Source: Myxococcaceae bacterium
GTDB taxonomy: Bacteria > Myxococcota > Myxococcia > Myxococcales > Myxococcaceae
Assembly (NCBI GenBank): GCA_016926755.1
Contig: JAFGNZ010000184.1
Span: 1 to 64,000 of the forward strand
Length of the DNA stretch: 64,000 nt
Direction: 5' to 3'
The translations under genes and the position numbers were made by a program. Below, piece by piece: positions 1 to 8,900 of the stretch. How positions within the stretch are numbered: position 1 is the stretch's first letter; the number at the start of each line of letters is the position of its first letter. The notes beneath the pieces were generated by a model that did no database searches, was not told the DNA's origin, and saw nothing but the letters and a program-made list of their open reading frames with translations.

Positions 1-41
1 ACGTCGCGGTCGGACAGGAGCGGGTTGGCGCTGGCGGTCAT
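1..41 (-). CDS. N-terminus of a probable acyl-CoA dehydrogenase (partial)
   Basis: Only 13 codons lie in the window. The gene starts at the ATG complementary to 39-41 and runs off the left edge. The residues visible are MTASANPLLSDRDV. An opening with NPLLSDRDV is, from memory, typical of acyl-CoA dehydrogenases related to the beta-oxidation and long-chain families in delta-proteobacteria. The next gene upstream on the same strand ends at 113, so the two may be cotranscribed. The evidence is one short N-terminal peptide, so both family and start are tentative. Confidence 0.35.
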   Translation of the reverse strand, partial: MTASANPLLSDRD

Positions 42-112
42 GGCGCCAGTCTTCCAGCCTGGCGCTCGACCTGCACGCCCTTCCAGAAGGCCACGTGAGC
101 GCGGGGGCGATG

Positions 113-664
113 CTACGCGCCAGCGCCCACGCCCTGAGGCAGCGGTTCGGCCACGCGGGCCTTGCCCCACTTCACGCCCACCTGCGCCCGGTAGTCCGTG
201 AAGAGCGAGCCGAGGATCGTGCTCACCCCCACCGCGATGTGGACGATGGCGGCCAGTGGCGAGCGGCGCACGTAGCCGAACACGAAGGGCGCGGCGATGG
301 CGCTCAGGGCCCACGCGTAGTCGATGGCCTCATGCACCTCGATGGGGATGAGCTTGCGCAGGCTCAGCCGGTAGTCGGTGAGCAGGGAGACGCCCGCGAC
401 CGAGAGCCCCAGGGCGAGCCCCGCCGTGCACGCCGGGCGCGCCGCGCCGAGGCTCACGCCCGCCACCGTGAAGGCGTTGGCGTAGTCGAGCAGCGAGTGG
501 ATGTCCTGCGGGACGAAGCGCCGGATCGGCAGCACGCCGAACAGCGGCTTCGCGGGGATCCCCGCCTCCGGCTCTCGGGAGAGCGCGCGGCGCACGGTGC
601 GCTGCACGGCGGGAGGAATCAGGGAGCGCTCATCGCGCGCGATCGGCAGATCAACCTCGGGCAT
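113..664 (-). CDS. Integral membrane protein of unknown function with internal repeat
   Basis: A 183-residue protein. The start is the ATG at 664 because GGAGG lies about six bases upstream; longer reading upstream is low-complexity and has no ribosome site. The first 60 residues are soluble. They are followed by about four hydrophobic helices from roughly residue 65 to 165. Two half-repeats each end in a T-D-Y-R motif (LLTDYRLSLRK and LFTDYRAQVG), which suggests an internal duplication of a two-helix unit. I do not recognise a named family. It probably sits in the inner membrane. It lies on the same strand as, and 71 bases upstream of, the partial gene at the left edge. Confidence 0.75.
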   Translation of the reverse strand: MPEVDLPIARDERSLIPPAVQRTVRRALSREPEAGIPAKPLFGVLPIRRFVPQDIHSLLDYANAFTVAGVSLGAARPACTAGLALGLSVAGVSLLTDYRLSLRKLIPIEVHEAIDYAWALSAIAAPFVFGYVRRSPLAAIVHIAVGVSTILGSLFTDYRAQVGVKWGKARVAEPLPQGVGAGA

Positions 665-873
665 GAACCACCTCCGTTTGAGTGCGGCAAAACTAGGGAT
701 GGCTCCTCCGCGAGGCGGTCTGGCAAGGTAGCCCGCCCGTCCACCCGGCGGGCCTGCCAGCCCCGGGCGCTCAGCTCTCCTCGTGGGGAGCCGCTCCCTG
801 GGCGGGCGAGCAGGCACCGCGCGCGTCCGCGCCGCCAGCCAGACGCCCGGAACATCCCCATCCTCCAGGAACA

Positions 874-890
874 GGGGCCGCCGCGGCCCC
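874..890. terminator. GC-rich hairpin upstream of a small membrane protein gene
   Basis: A perfect 7-bp stem (GGGGCCG/CGGCCCC) with a three-base loop lies 23 bases before the small gene at 913. No T-tract follows. It could be an attenuator or leader structure. Nothing but base pairing supports it. Confidence 0.3.
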
Positions 891-912
891 AACGGCTCTC
901 GAATGCGAGGTC

Positions 913-1116
913 ATGCCCATGTACATCGTCTGGTCCATGGTGATCGGTATCGTCCTCTTCCTGCTCCTCCTGCTGGTCACCGTGATCCTGGGCGCCGTGG
1001 CGCATAAGTCGGAGAAGGAAGCCCTGGTGCACCGCGAGCAGGAGCGGGCAGCCGGGCTGTCGGGAGACGTCACCGACGCGTCCCACCCGATCCCCGATCG
1101 CTATGTCGAGACCTGA
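913..1116 (+). CDS. Small single-pass membrane protein
   Basis: A 67-residue protein. Residues 3 to about 29 form one strongly hydrophobic helix, followed by a charged tail of about 38 residues rich in Lys, Glu and Arg. An alternative start two codons later (ATG at 919) would place the GAGG at 902-905 at a better distance. No family was recognised. It was kept because of its typical codon use, the clear helix and the charged tail, and because it fills an otherwise empty gap. It is probably an inner-membrane protein with a cytoplasmic tail. Confidence 0.6.
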   Translation: MPMYIVWSMVIGIVLFLLLLLVTVILGAVAHKSEKEALVHREQERAAGLSGDVTDASHPIPDRYVET

Positions 1117-1140
1117 GGCCTGGCGCGCGCGGCGTGCCGC

Positions 1141-1929
1141 TCAGCGCTTGCGCGGGCTGTAGTAGCGGCGCAGCCAGCGGCTCAGGCCATCCAGGCCCGG
1201 GAAGAGCACTCGCTCCGTCACGTTGGCCTGGTCCAGCTTGTCGCGCACCTCCCACTTGAGGGAGGCGGGGACGATCAGCCGGCGCACGCCCCGCTCCTGG
1301 CTCTCCAGGAACGTGTCCAGCCGCAGCAGCGGGCCGTTCATCACCGAGAAGAGCGCGAACTGGTTCACGATGCGCTCGTCCAGGGAGGGGGGCTCGAAGA
1401 AGAGCACGAAGGGGTGCTTCGTCAGCCGGTCGAACGCGCCGAGCTCCGCCGCCACCGCCGCGAGAATCTCCGCGGTGAAGACGTCCGCGCCCTCCTCATG
1501 GAGCTGGGCCTGGAGGGGCTGTGGGAGCAGCTTGTTCGTCTCGTGGTAGTCCACGCACCACACGGCCCCGTCCGCGTCGTACAGCTCCGGATCCTCCGTC
1601 ATGAAGTGGAGCGCCACCTGGGGGCTGAAGGTCCAGTCCAGCAGCCGCGTGGGCAGCCCGTGGTGCTGCGCCAGCGCCAGCCAGTCCCAGAGCATCTCGC
1701 AGGGCTGGGAGCCCCCGCGCGCGTACTTGCGGAAGGCGCGCAGCAGATCCTTCTCGTGAGCGGCGAAGGCTCCCTCCCCGCGGTTGAGCGAGGTGGAGAG
1801 GTCATTCCGCACGTCGGGCATGCCCCGGAAGGCGAAGCTGGGGCGGAAGCGCCCGAGCGCTTCGTTCCAGGAGCCCGCGAAGAGCGCCTCTTGCAACTCG
1901 AGCCAGTTGCCGACGCGGTGTTCGTTCAC
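1141..1929 (-). CDS. FRG domain-containing protein
   Basis: About 262 residues from the GTG at 1929; an in-frame GTG at 1947 behind a G-rich stretch is an alternative start. The FRG family is named for the Phe-Arg-Gly motif, seen here at about residues 34-36 (SFAFRG). The second hallmark, HGLPTRLLDWTFSPQVAL, is complete near residues 82-100. FRG proteins are widespread in bacteria and phages and often occur near mobile or defence genes; their biochemical role is not settled. The protein has no signal peptide, so it should be cytoplasmic. Upstream on the same strand is a broken response-regulator fragment, which suggests that this spot has been rearranged. Confidence 0.8.
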   Translation of the reverse strand: MNEHRVGNWLELQEALFAGSWNEALGRFRPSFAFRGMPDVRNDLSTSLNRGEGAFAAHEKDLLRAFRKYARGGSQPCEMLWDWLALAQHHGLPTRLLDWTFSPQVALHFMTEDPELYDADGAVWCVDYHETNKLLPQPLQAQLHEEGADVFTAEILAAVAAELGAFDRLTKHPFVLFFEPPSLDERIVNQFALFSVMNGPLLRLDTFLESQERGVRRLIVPASLKWEVRDKLDQANVTERVLFPGLDGLSRWLRRYYSPRKR

Positions 1930-2027
1930 ACGGCCACCAATAGCCACCCACCCCCGGCGACCACCAACCCGGGAGGCCGGAGAGGCGTGGGCCACCGTGC
2001 ACCACCCCACACGCGGCGTGGGCCGAG

Positions 2028-2045
2028 CGTGTGCCAGCGCACACG
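2028..2045 (-). terminator. Hairpin downstream of the receiver remnant
   Basis: A perfect 7-bp stem (CGTGTGC/GCACACG) with a CAGC tetraloop begins ten bases after the stop of the receiver-domain remnant on the minus strand. It lacks a T-tract. It may be the surviving terminator of the lost response-regulator gene, or a leader hairpin of the FRG gene. Confidence 0.35.
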
Positions 2046-2054
2046 GCGCGGGGC

Positions 2055-2315
2055 TCAGGCCACCTGGCAGCAGCCCACGCCGGAGGGAGTCCGAGGGCAA
2101 TGGTGGGTGAGGGCGTGCAGGATGCGCAGCAGCTCCTCGCGGGCGAAGGGCTTGCGCAGCAGGCACACGGCGCCCTCGAAGCTCGGCATCTCCAGGTAGA
2201 TGCCCGTGGTCAACACCACCGGCAGCTCGGCGAGCTCGCTGCAGAAGAACCCCCCGTCTCCGGGCCGAGTTCCCGCTCCGCGTGCGCTGGGGAGGCCTGC
2301 CTGCTCGTGGCTCAA
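2055..2315 (-). pseudogene. Remnant of a response-regulator receiver domain (C-terminal half)
   Basis: The reading frame encodes 86 residues. Residues about 27-68 match the second half of a CheY-like receiver. A beta-4 strand ending in Thr (LPVVLTTG) is followed by an alpha-4/beta-5 segment carrying the conserved Lys-Pro (LLRKPF) and an alpha-5 helix (REELLRILHAL). The acidic pocket and the phospho-acceptor Asp of the first half are absent; the sequence before residue 25 does not resemble a receiver. The fragment therefore cannot be phosphorylated in the usual way and is best read as a decayed gene. It lies between a Cys-rich small gene and the FRG gene, all on the minus strand. Confidence 0.6.
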
Positions 2316-2342
2316 CCTCCCTCTCGAGCCAGGAGAGGGAGG
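2316..2342 (-). terminator. Probable terminator of the Cys-rich small gene
   Basis: A perfect 10-bp stem (CCTCCCTCTC/GAGAGGGAGG) with a seven-base loop sits six bases past the stop of the gene at 2349-2585 when read on the minus strand. There is no long T-tract, as is common in this G+C-rich DNA. Confidence 0.5.
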
Positions 2343-2348
2343 GAGGGC

Positions 2349-2585
2349 TCAGGGCCGGCCCGGGTCGGCCGGCTGGTTGAAGGCGTAGGAGTCCGCGCCG
2401 GGCGCCTTGTCCTGATTGAACAGGGGGCACTTGGCACAGGTGAAGCTGTCCCAGTCCTCGCGCACGGCCTCGTCCACACACCCGCCGTAGTGGCGGCAGT
2501 GGACGTTGCGGTGCTCTTCGATGCGGAACTGGTCTGCCCGCAGGGGCAGGCGGAACGCGGTGGGTCGCGGCTGAGCGCAGGGCAT
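2349..2585 (-). CDS. Small Cys-rich protein, possible metal-binding
   Basis: A 78-residue protein. Cysteines and histidines cluster at residues 25-55: HCRHYGGC, then CAKCPLF about 16 residues later. This arrangement resembles a zinc ribbon or iron-sulfur site. The N-terminal ~20 residues are Pro/Arg rich. There is no signal peptide, and no named family was recognised. The ATG start lacks a good Shine-Dalgarno sequence. A strong hairpin follows the stop codon, so the gene is probably transcribed on its own. Confidence 0.65.
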   Translation of the reverse strand: MPCAQPRPTAFRLPLRADQFRIEEHRNVHCRHYGGCVDEAVREDWDSFTCAKCPLFNQDKAPGADSYAFNQPADPGRP

Positions 2586-2825
2586 GGTTGGTAGACTCGT
2601 GTCTCGGTGGGTTCCCCTCGTTGCACACGGACCAACGGCTGGTGCGTCGCGTCATTCCCGAGAGGGTATGTCGCTCTCAACCGAGGAGCCTCGCGCATCC
2701 TTCCGCGCGGCCCTCGGGCGGCGCCGCCAGCCCTCGTGATGCGGGCGTCTCCAGCTCGCCCGACAAGCGACCGGACGGAGCGTTGAAACCTTCACCTGCC
2801 CCGCACTTTCCCGGAAGATGCGCCC

Positions 2826-4631
2826 GTGCTCACGCCCGTCCGACGCCCCCCGCCTGCTCCCTCCCGCCGCCTCGCGGTGCTCGCCCTGTGCGCGCTGTTC
2901 GCCGTGAGCGGCTGTACCGCCTTCGGCCGCGCCGTGAAGGAGGGGGACGAGCTCACCGCGCAGCACAAGTGGGCGGAGGCCGAGGCCGCCTACCTGCGCG
3001 CGCTCGCGGCGGACCCCGAGGCCTCCGAGGTGACGGTGAAGCTGCGCGCCATGCGCAAGAGCTGGAGCGAGGAGATCTTCCTGGAGGCCCAGAAGGTCCA
3101 CGGCACGGGCGACCTGCCGGGCGCCCAGAAGCTGCTGCTGCGCGCCCTGGAGCTGGACGGGGAGAACGCGGAGGCGCGCGCGCTGCTGACGCAGACGCTG
3201 GACGCGCGCGTGGAGGCGGCGCGGAAGGCGCTGAAGGACGAGCGGCTGCAGGAGGCGCGCGCCGAGTTCGACGCGGTGCTCGCCGTGCAGCCGGATCACC
3301 CGGCGGCGCGCAAGGGCGTGGACGCGGTGCAGGTGGCGTGGGCCAGGCGCTGGTTCAAGACGGGGCAGCAGCTGGAGGAGGGCGGGCGGCTCGGCAACGC
3401 GCTGCTGGCGTACCTGCGCGCGGATCAGGAGCGGGTGGGCGCCACGGCGGCCCGCGAGCGCGCCGAGGCGGTGCGCCAGAAGCTGCGGGACGAGGTGGCC
3501 TTCCTGGTGGTGGCCTCGCCCGTGGAGGACAGGGCCCAGTCGCCGGACGTGGCGCAGCGGCTGGCGCCCGGGCGGCTGGCGGCGATGCTGCCCCAGGAGG
3601 TGCCCATCCTCGTGGTGACGGAGGCGCCCGCGTCCAAGGTGGGCGTGAAGCTGGAGCTGGCGCTGGAGCGGGTGATGCCCCTCAAGGCGGTGGAGCAGTC
3701 CCAGCGCACGCAGCGCTACCTGGCGGGCAACCGCTCCGTGCCCAACCCGCGCCGCAAGCAGTTCGAGGACAGGCTGCTCCAGGTGGAGCGCACGCTGGAG
3801 GAGGTGGAGCGCAAGCAGGCCACGGCGCTGCGGGACTACCTGCGGCGCCAGGCCGAGCTGAACACGGTGCGCCAGACGGCGGAGCGCTGCCGCGAGCGCG
3901 AGCGCAAGGCGTGCCTGGAGATCATCCAGCTGTGTGGCGAGGCGGCCAGCGCGCTGGAGCAGCCCGGGCGGGTGCCCGAGGAGTGCAACCCGCAGGCGTG
4001 CGCGACCCGGCAGTGCGGGCAGGAGGAGCAGCTGCTGGCGCAGAGCTCCGCCGTGGTGGTGCAGCTGGAGAAGCAGCTGGACGCGGCGCTGGAGCAGGCG
4101 GAGTCGCAGCGGCGAGAGGTGCAGCGCGGGCGGGACGCCGTCTTCCGAGAGCCCGTCACCGTGGAGGAGCCGATGTACTCGGACTTCGTCTACGACGTGG
4201 AGCTGCACCGGCTGACGGTGAAGGCCACCGTCACCTCGGTGCTGAGGGATCTGCTGGAGGCCGACGCCGCGCCGGCGCCGGTGACGCAGGACTATGACGT
4301 GGCGCACGAGGACTTCACCCACAAGGGGTATGACCGCTACGGCGTGCTGGCGGACCCGGTGCAGCTGCGCAACGAGCTGGAGCTGCGCGTGGAGGTGGGG
4401 GACAAGGCGATCGAGGACCTGTCCGAGCGCGTGATGGAGCGCTTCGACACGTACCGGCAGAAGCGGGTCGAGGACGCGCGGCGCGGCATGGTGCGGCCCG
4501 GCGCCGAGGACGTGGTGGAGACGGCGGTGAGGGTGCTGCTGCTCACCGCGGACAAGCCGCCGGCGGACATCCTCCTGCCCGTGGCCCAGGCGCGCGGCCT
4601 GCAGCGCCCCGAGGCCATCTTCGGAAAGTGA
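2826..4631 (+). CDS. TPR-containing lipoprotein
   Basis: A 601-residue protein with a GTG start. The signal peptide ends in the lipobox AVSGC (Cys at about residue 30), so it should be an outer- or inner-membrane lipoprotein. Residues about 35-200 are tetratricopeptide-like helical repeats, including GDELTAQHKWAEAEAAYLRAL. Residues about 310-440 are a charged coiled coil with a run of cysteines (RCRERERKACLEIIQLC, then CNPQACATRQC). The C-terminal 160 residues are mixed alpha/beta and unrecognised. Myxobacteria encode many lipoproteins of this type as scaffolds for envelope complexes; no partner is evident here. A hairpin follows the stop codon at once. Confidence 0.8.
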   Translation: MLTPVRRPPPAPSRRLAVLALCALFAVSGCTAFGRAVKEGDELTAQHKWAEAEAAYLRALAADPEASEVTVKLRAMRKSWSEEIFLEAQKVHGTGDLPGAQKLLLRALELDGENAEARALLTQTLDARVEAARKALKDERLQEARAEFDAVLAVQPDHPAARKGVDAVQVAWARRWFKTGQQLEEGGRLGNALLAYLRADQERVGATAARERAEAVRQKLRDEVAFLVVASPVEDRAQSPDVAQRLAPGRLAAMLPQEVPILVVTEAPASKVGVKLELALERVMPLKAVEQSQRTQRYLAGNRSVPNPRRKQFEDRLLQVERTLEEVERKQATALRDYLRRQAELNTVRQTAERCRERERKACLEIIQLCGEAASALEQPGRVPEECNPQACATRQCGQEEQLLAQSSAVVVQLEKQLDAALEQAESQRREVQRGRDAVFREPVTVEEPMYSDFVYDVELHRLTVKATVTSVLRDLLEADAAPAPVTQDYDVAHEDFTHKGYDRYGVLADPVQLRNELELRVEVGDKAIEDLSERVMERFDTYRQKRVEDARRGMVRPGAEDVVETAVRVLLLTADKPPADILLPVAQARGLQRPEAIFGK

Positions 4632-4633
4632 GC

Positions 4634-4660
4634 CCCTGGCGCGGCGGGCTTCCGCCAGGG
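4634..4660 (+). terminator. Terminator hairpin after the TPR lipoprotein
   Basis: An 8-bp perfect stem (CCCTGGCG/CGCCAGGG) with an 11-base loop starts three bases after the TGA at 4631. No T-tract follows. Confidence 0.5.
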
Positions 4661-4790
4661 CCGCCCGAGCGCTCGCGCTGATCCGGTTTCGCGGCTCTCC
4701 GACGCTCCGGCCCACCCGGCGGGTGAGGCGCGAAAAACGTTTCCTACCCGGGCATCCAACGTGCTAGGTAGGCCGTTGGAGGCCCTACCC

Positions 4791-5696
4791 ATGAGCAAAG
4801 CTGGCTGGCCCGGCATGACCCACTTCGAGCGCTGTGTCGTCCTCCACGAGGACAAGCTGGAGATCGGACGCCGCTATCTCCAGGCCTTTGGGATCCCCAA
4901 TGGCGTGGGCGCCATCATCGAGGACATGAATGAGGGCCGCCTGTCCTGGGAGAAGGCCCAGCAGGTGCTGAGCCACACCCACTACCTCTTCATCGAGCAC
5001 ATCGCCCGGCGCGTGGGCTTCACGCGCTTCAGCGACGTGTACAAGGACCCCGAGTTCGTCACCCTGCAGGTGGACAGCCTCGCCGGCAACCTCCAGCGCC
5101 ATGGCCCCTTTCCCCAGGAGCGGCGCGTGCAGGCCCTGGAGTCGTTCGCCTGGAACTCCCTGCGCCAGTGGCACTTGGTGGCGCACGAGCTGGGAGGGCG
5201 CAACGTCTATGACATCACCCCCAGGCTCGCCGAGGCGCTGCGTCCGTCAGGGTCGAGTGAGCCGCCCTGGCGGGCCCCTCGGCTGCCCATGCCCTCGCTG
5301 CTGATGCTCGTGCCGCCGGAGGCGGAGCTCTCCCTCAAGCTCGAGGGCTTCCCCGCGCGGGAAGTCACGGAGATCTACGCCGTCGAGGCCCCGGCTCCCG
5401 GGCACCAGTGGGCCGTGTGGGTCCACGCTCCCATCCACGAGGCCCTCGCCGAGTCCGTGTACCTGGAGCTCCCGTTCTCCGAGGAGGGCACCTTCGAGGA
5501 GGGCCTCGCGCGCGCCCATGATCTGTTCCAGGAGGACTCCCCGGCCGTGGAGGGCTGGAGGGACTGCGTGCGCTGGTTCGCGGCCGCCATGCGCTACCTG
5601 GCGGAGGGCGGAGTCCACCAGGAGCGCTCGCTGCAGCCCGAGGAGCAGGAGCCGGGTCGGCGCGTCCTCCTCGGAGCCCCGGAGGCCCTCCACTGA
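4791..5696 (+). CDS. Hypothetical protein, myxobacterial type
   Basis: A 301-residue soluble protein of unknown function. The start was placed at the ATG at 4791 because GGAGG lies nine bases upstream; an in-frame start 30 bases earlier has no such site. The first 150 residues are helical and acidic. The second half is beta-rich (from about 165 to 260) and ends in a Glu-rich tail. There is no signal peptide, membrane segment or recognisable catalytic motif. A GC-rich hairpin follows, then the gene for a 35-residue membrane peptide. Confidence 0.75.
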   Translation: MSKAGWPGMTHFERCVVLHEDKLEIGRRYLQAFGIPNGVGAIIEDMNEGRLSWEKAQQVLSHTHYLFIEHIARRVGFTRFSDVYKDPEFVTLQVDSLAGNLQRHGPFPQERRVQALESFAWNSLRQWHLVAHELGGRNVYDITPRLAEALRPSGSSEPPWRAPRLPMPSLLMLVPPEAELSLKLEGFPAREVTEIYAVEAPAPGHQWAVWVHAPIHEALAESVYLELPFSEEGTFEEGLARAHDLFQEDSPAVEGWRDCVRWFAAAMRYLAEGGVHQERSLQPEEQEPGRRVLLGAPEALH

Positions 5697-5735
5697 AGAG
5701 CAGGCAGGCGGCCGAGCCAGCCGGGTGAGCCGGGT

Positions 5736-5755
5736 GGGCGCGCGCAATCGCGCCC
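5736..5755 (+). terminator. GC hairpin between a hypothetical gene and a micro-protein gene
   Basis: A 7-bp stem (GGGCGCG/CGCGCCC) with a six-base loop lies 40 bases after the stop at 5696 and about 50 bases before the next start. The same stem sequence recurs at 34568-34587. Confidence 0.4.
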
Positions 5756-5803
5756 CGGTGGTGCCGTAGAGCCAGATGGAGGGGCTCGAAGGAGGCCACC
5801 CAC

Positions 5804-5911
5804 ATGAACTTCAACTACCTGATCCACGAGAGCGACCTGAACTACGGCGCGATGTACTTCGTCATCGCCGCCTACCTGGCGCTCATGGCCGTGTTCGTCA
5901 TCCCGTTCTGA
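5804..5911 (+). CDS. 35-residue membrane micro-protein
   Basis: A short gene of 36 codons including the stop. It has an ideal ribosome site (GGAGG eight bases before the ATG at 5804). The peptide begins MNFNYLIHESDLNYGAMY. Residues about 16-35 (ending AVFVIPF) form one hydrophobic helix that reaches the C-terminus. Its acidic, aromatic N-terminus and single helix resemble small subunits or regulators of membrane complexes, but no family is recognised. It ends 12 bases before the convergent stop of the large vWA lipoprotein. Confidence 0.55.
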   Translation: MNFNYLIHESDLNYGAMYFVIAAYLALMAVFVIPF

Positions 5912-5922
5912 GGCGCGTCGGC

Positions 5923-8900
5923 TCAGCGCGCCTTCGCCAGCGGCACCATCTCCTCGCGGCGCAGCAGCAGCAGGGCATTGTTCTTTGGGAGGATGCGTAC
6001 CTGGAAGCGGCGCCGGTACTCATCCTCCGGCGTGAAGGCGCCCCGGTCGCTCACCAGCAGCAGCGCCGTGGGCACCACGTAGCGGGGCGAGTTGTTGCCG
6101 TAGTAGTGCACCACCACGTAGTAGGGGCCCGGTGCCGCCTTGCGCGCGTGGTACAGCTCCGGCCCCAGCCCGTCCGTGACGTCCCAGAAGAGCTTGCCCC
6201 CGAGCGTCGTCTCCTTGTGCGAGTAGAAGCAGCGCTCGCCGTCCGGCTCGATGACCCAGAGATCAATGTCCGTGCCGTCCGAGTTCCAGTGCGTCGTGAG
6301 CTGGTAGTCGATCGGCCGGAAGTCCATGGCCGTCTCCAGCTGCTTGTGCTTCGCCAGCTCATCCCGCCGGGCGCGCAGCAGGCCCGCGATGGCCTCCGCG
6401 CGGGGGTGGCGTGCCAGCGCCGCGAGCATCCGCGCGTAGTGGTACGCCGCCGTCGTCTTCACCTCGAAGGCGCGCCGCGCCCACGTGCGCGCCAGGATGA
6501 TCTCGTAGTTGCGCGCCGCCTCCGAGTGGCGGCCCGCCGCGTCCAGCGCCAGCGCCTCCTCGAGGAACGCCTGGGCCTCGAAGGGCCTGTTCAGCCGCAC
6601 GTGCTCGAAGAGCTCCGCCGCCGCCGGGTACTGCCCCAGCGCCAGCATGCCGTAGCCCACCAGCCGTAGCGCCTCCGCATCCTTCGGGCGCAGCTCGACC
6701 GGCGAGGAGAGCGCTCGCACCGCGCCCCAGGTGTCCCCGGAGAAGGCGCGCTTGCGAGCGATGGCCTCGTACACCAGCACGTCATCCCGGTTCTCGCGCC
6801 GCGCCTTGCGGTAGTGCAGCTCCGCCTGGAGCCGCTCCTCCCCGCCGGCGTAGGGCTCATCCTTCAGCGGCTGGCGCCGCAGCAGGGCGCCGAGCTGCCC
6901 GCGCAGCTCCCCGAGCCGCCGCACCACCTGCCGGCCCGAGTCCGGCACCTCGTCCAGGGCGATGCCCAGCAGCTTGTCGCGCCGCTGATCCTCCTCCTTG
7001 CGGCGCAGCCCCTCCAGATCCTCGAGGTCCACCTGCTCGTTGCGCACCGAGTAGCGCGTGTAGTCTCCCTCGGACTCCAGCACGAGCATGGAGGCGCGCG
7101 CGTTGGCCAGCCGGTAGTGCTGGCTCAGCGCCACCACCATCCGGTCCAGCCGCTCGTCATCCAGGGACACCAGCCGAGACACGAAGAGCTCCGCCCAGGC
7201 TCGCGGCGCGAAGGGGCTGTCCTCGTCGCTCGGCAGCGGCACGCGCAGCACGCGCTCCTCCTCGCCCGCGCGCGTCACCACCTCCAGCTGCGCCGCGCCG
7301 TCCCCTGGCAGGCGCCCCGCCACCTGCAGCTCCTGCCCCGGGAAGACGAGGCGCGGCCGGCCCGCCACCACCAGATCCTTCACCTCCGCGCCCTTCACCT
7401 CCACGCGCGCCAGCACCACCGAGGCCGCCCGGTGCGCCCGGGCCGCCGCCTCCACCTCCGAGCCGGACAGCACGTTCACCACCCGGCCGTCGCTCGCGCG
7501 CGCCAGGGCGTCGAACAGCTCCTGGTTCACCGCCGTCTCGCCAAAGCGGTAGCTCAGCCAGCGCAGCGTCTCCACGCTCGGGTGGTTGGCCACCAGCGCC
7601 TCCACCCGCCCCTGGCCCCATGTGGCGTTGCCATCCGAGAGCAGGAACGCCGTCACCCGCTCGCCCGGCTGGGCTGGCTTGAGCCACTCGCGCCCGGCCC
7701 GGTCCAGCTCCTCCAGCACCCCGTCCACGTGCGAGGCCCCCTCGAGGAAGACGCTCTCCAGCTCCGAGAACGTCTCCTGGCGGCGCGCGGCGTCATTGGT
7801 CCGCCAGCCCGGGCCGTGGAGCCAGCGCGGGCGCACGTCGAACAGCAGCACCGCGTACTCCTTCAGCGTCGGGTCCTTCTCCAGCAGCGCGCGCAGCGTG
7901 GCGGCCTGGAGCGCCCACGCGTTGCCGTCCTCCACCGACAGCGAGGTGTCCACCACCAGCACCGCCCGCCCCGTGGGAGGGCCCTCCGCTCCGGAGGTCA
8001 GCCGCGCCGGCAGCCGCACGCGCGCGTGGAAGGCCTGGCCCGGCAGCCCCGCCGCGTCCTTGCCCACCAGCACGTCCGCGTCCGCGCTCCGGGGCGTGAG
8101 CGCCACCGCCAGCGCTCCATCCCCCTGGAGCTTGGGGAAGTCGTAGGCCTGCCACGCCCCCAGCACGCGCGGCTTGCCCGCCAGTGTCGGCTGCACCGTC
8201 ACCTCTCCCGCGTGGCGAGGATCCACGTGCACGCGCGCGGACACCTGCAGCCCCTGGCCCGCTCCCGGTGGCAGCGGCCACGTGTAGCGCAGGCGCTGGC
8301 CGTCGAAGAGCAGCGTCTGCTCGTAGGCGATCACCACGCGCTTGAGGGATTTGGGCGGCAGCGGGAACACGCGCGCGCTGAAGGTCGCGGCCCCCGCCCA
8401 CTCGAGCAGCGCGGGATCCACGTTGCGCCGCACCACCTCCTCGTACACCTCCCGGGCGCGCTTCTGCTCGACGATGCGGGCCTCCAGGCGCTCGCCCCAG
8501 GAGCGCTTCGCCCCAGGAGGGCTCGGCGGCGCCGCGGCCCCCAGCTCCTCCACCTTCCCCGAGCCCTCTCCCAGCGGTGGCAGCAGCTCCGAGGACTGGA
8601 AGAGCGAGGGAGTGTCCACCGCCACCGCGCCCGAGTAGAGCGCGAAGCCGGCCACCGTCGCCCCGCCGGGCAGCGGGTAGTAGAAGGTCCCTTCCAGGGT
8701 GCGCCCCGTGTCGTTCTCGAACAGGTGGTCCACCACCGTGCGGGCCCGGGAGCCCTGGATGTACGTCACCACGCGCACGGCGCGCGCCTTGAGCGGCTGG
8801 TAGCGGCCGGACTCGTCCGTGATGAGCACCTTGGCCGCTCGGGGCGCCGCCTCCACCTTGGGCAGCACGGGTGTGGGGGCCTTGTCCGGCTCACCGCCCT

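Noticed and set aside
2055-2315. A functional stand-alone response regulator
   Set aside because: The phospho-acceptor Asp and the acidic pair are absent, and only the second half of the domain is present.
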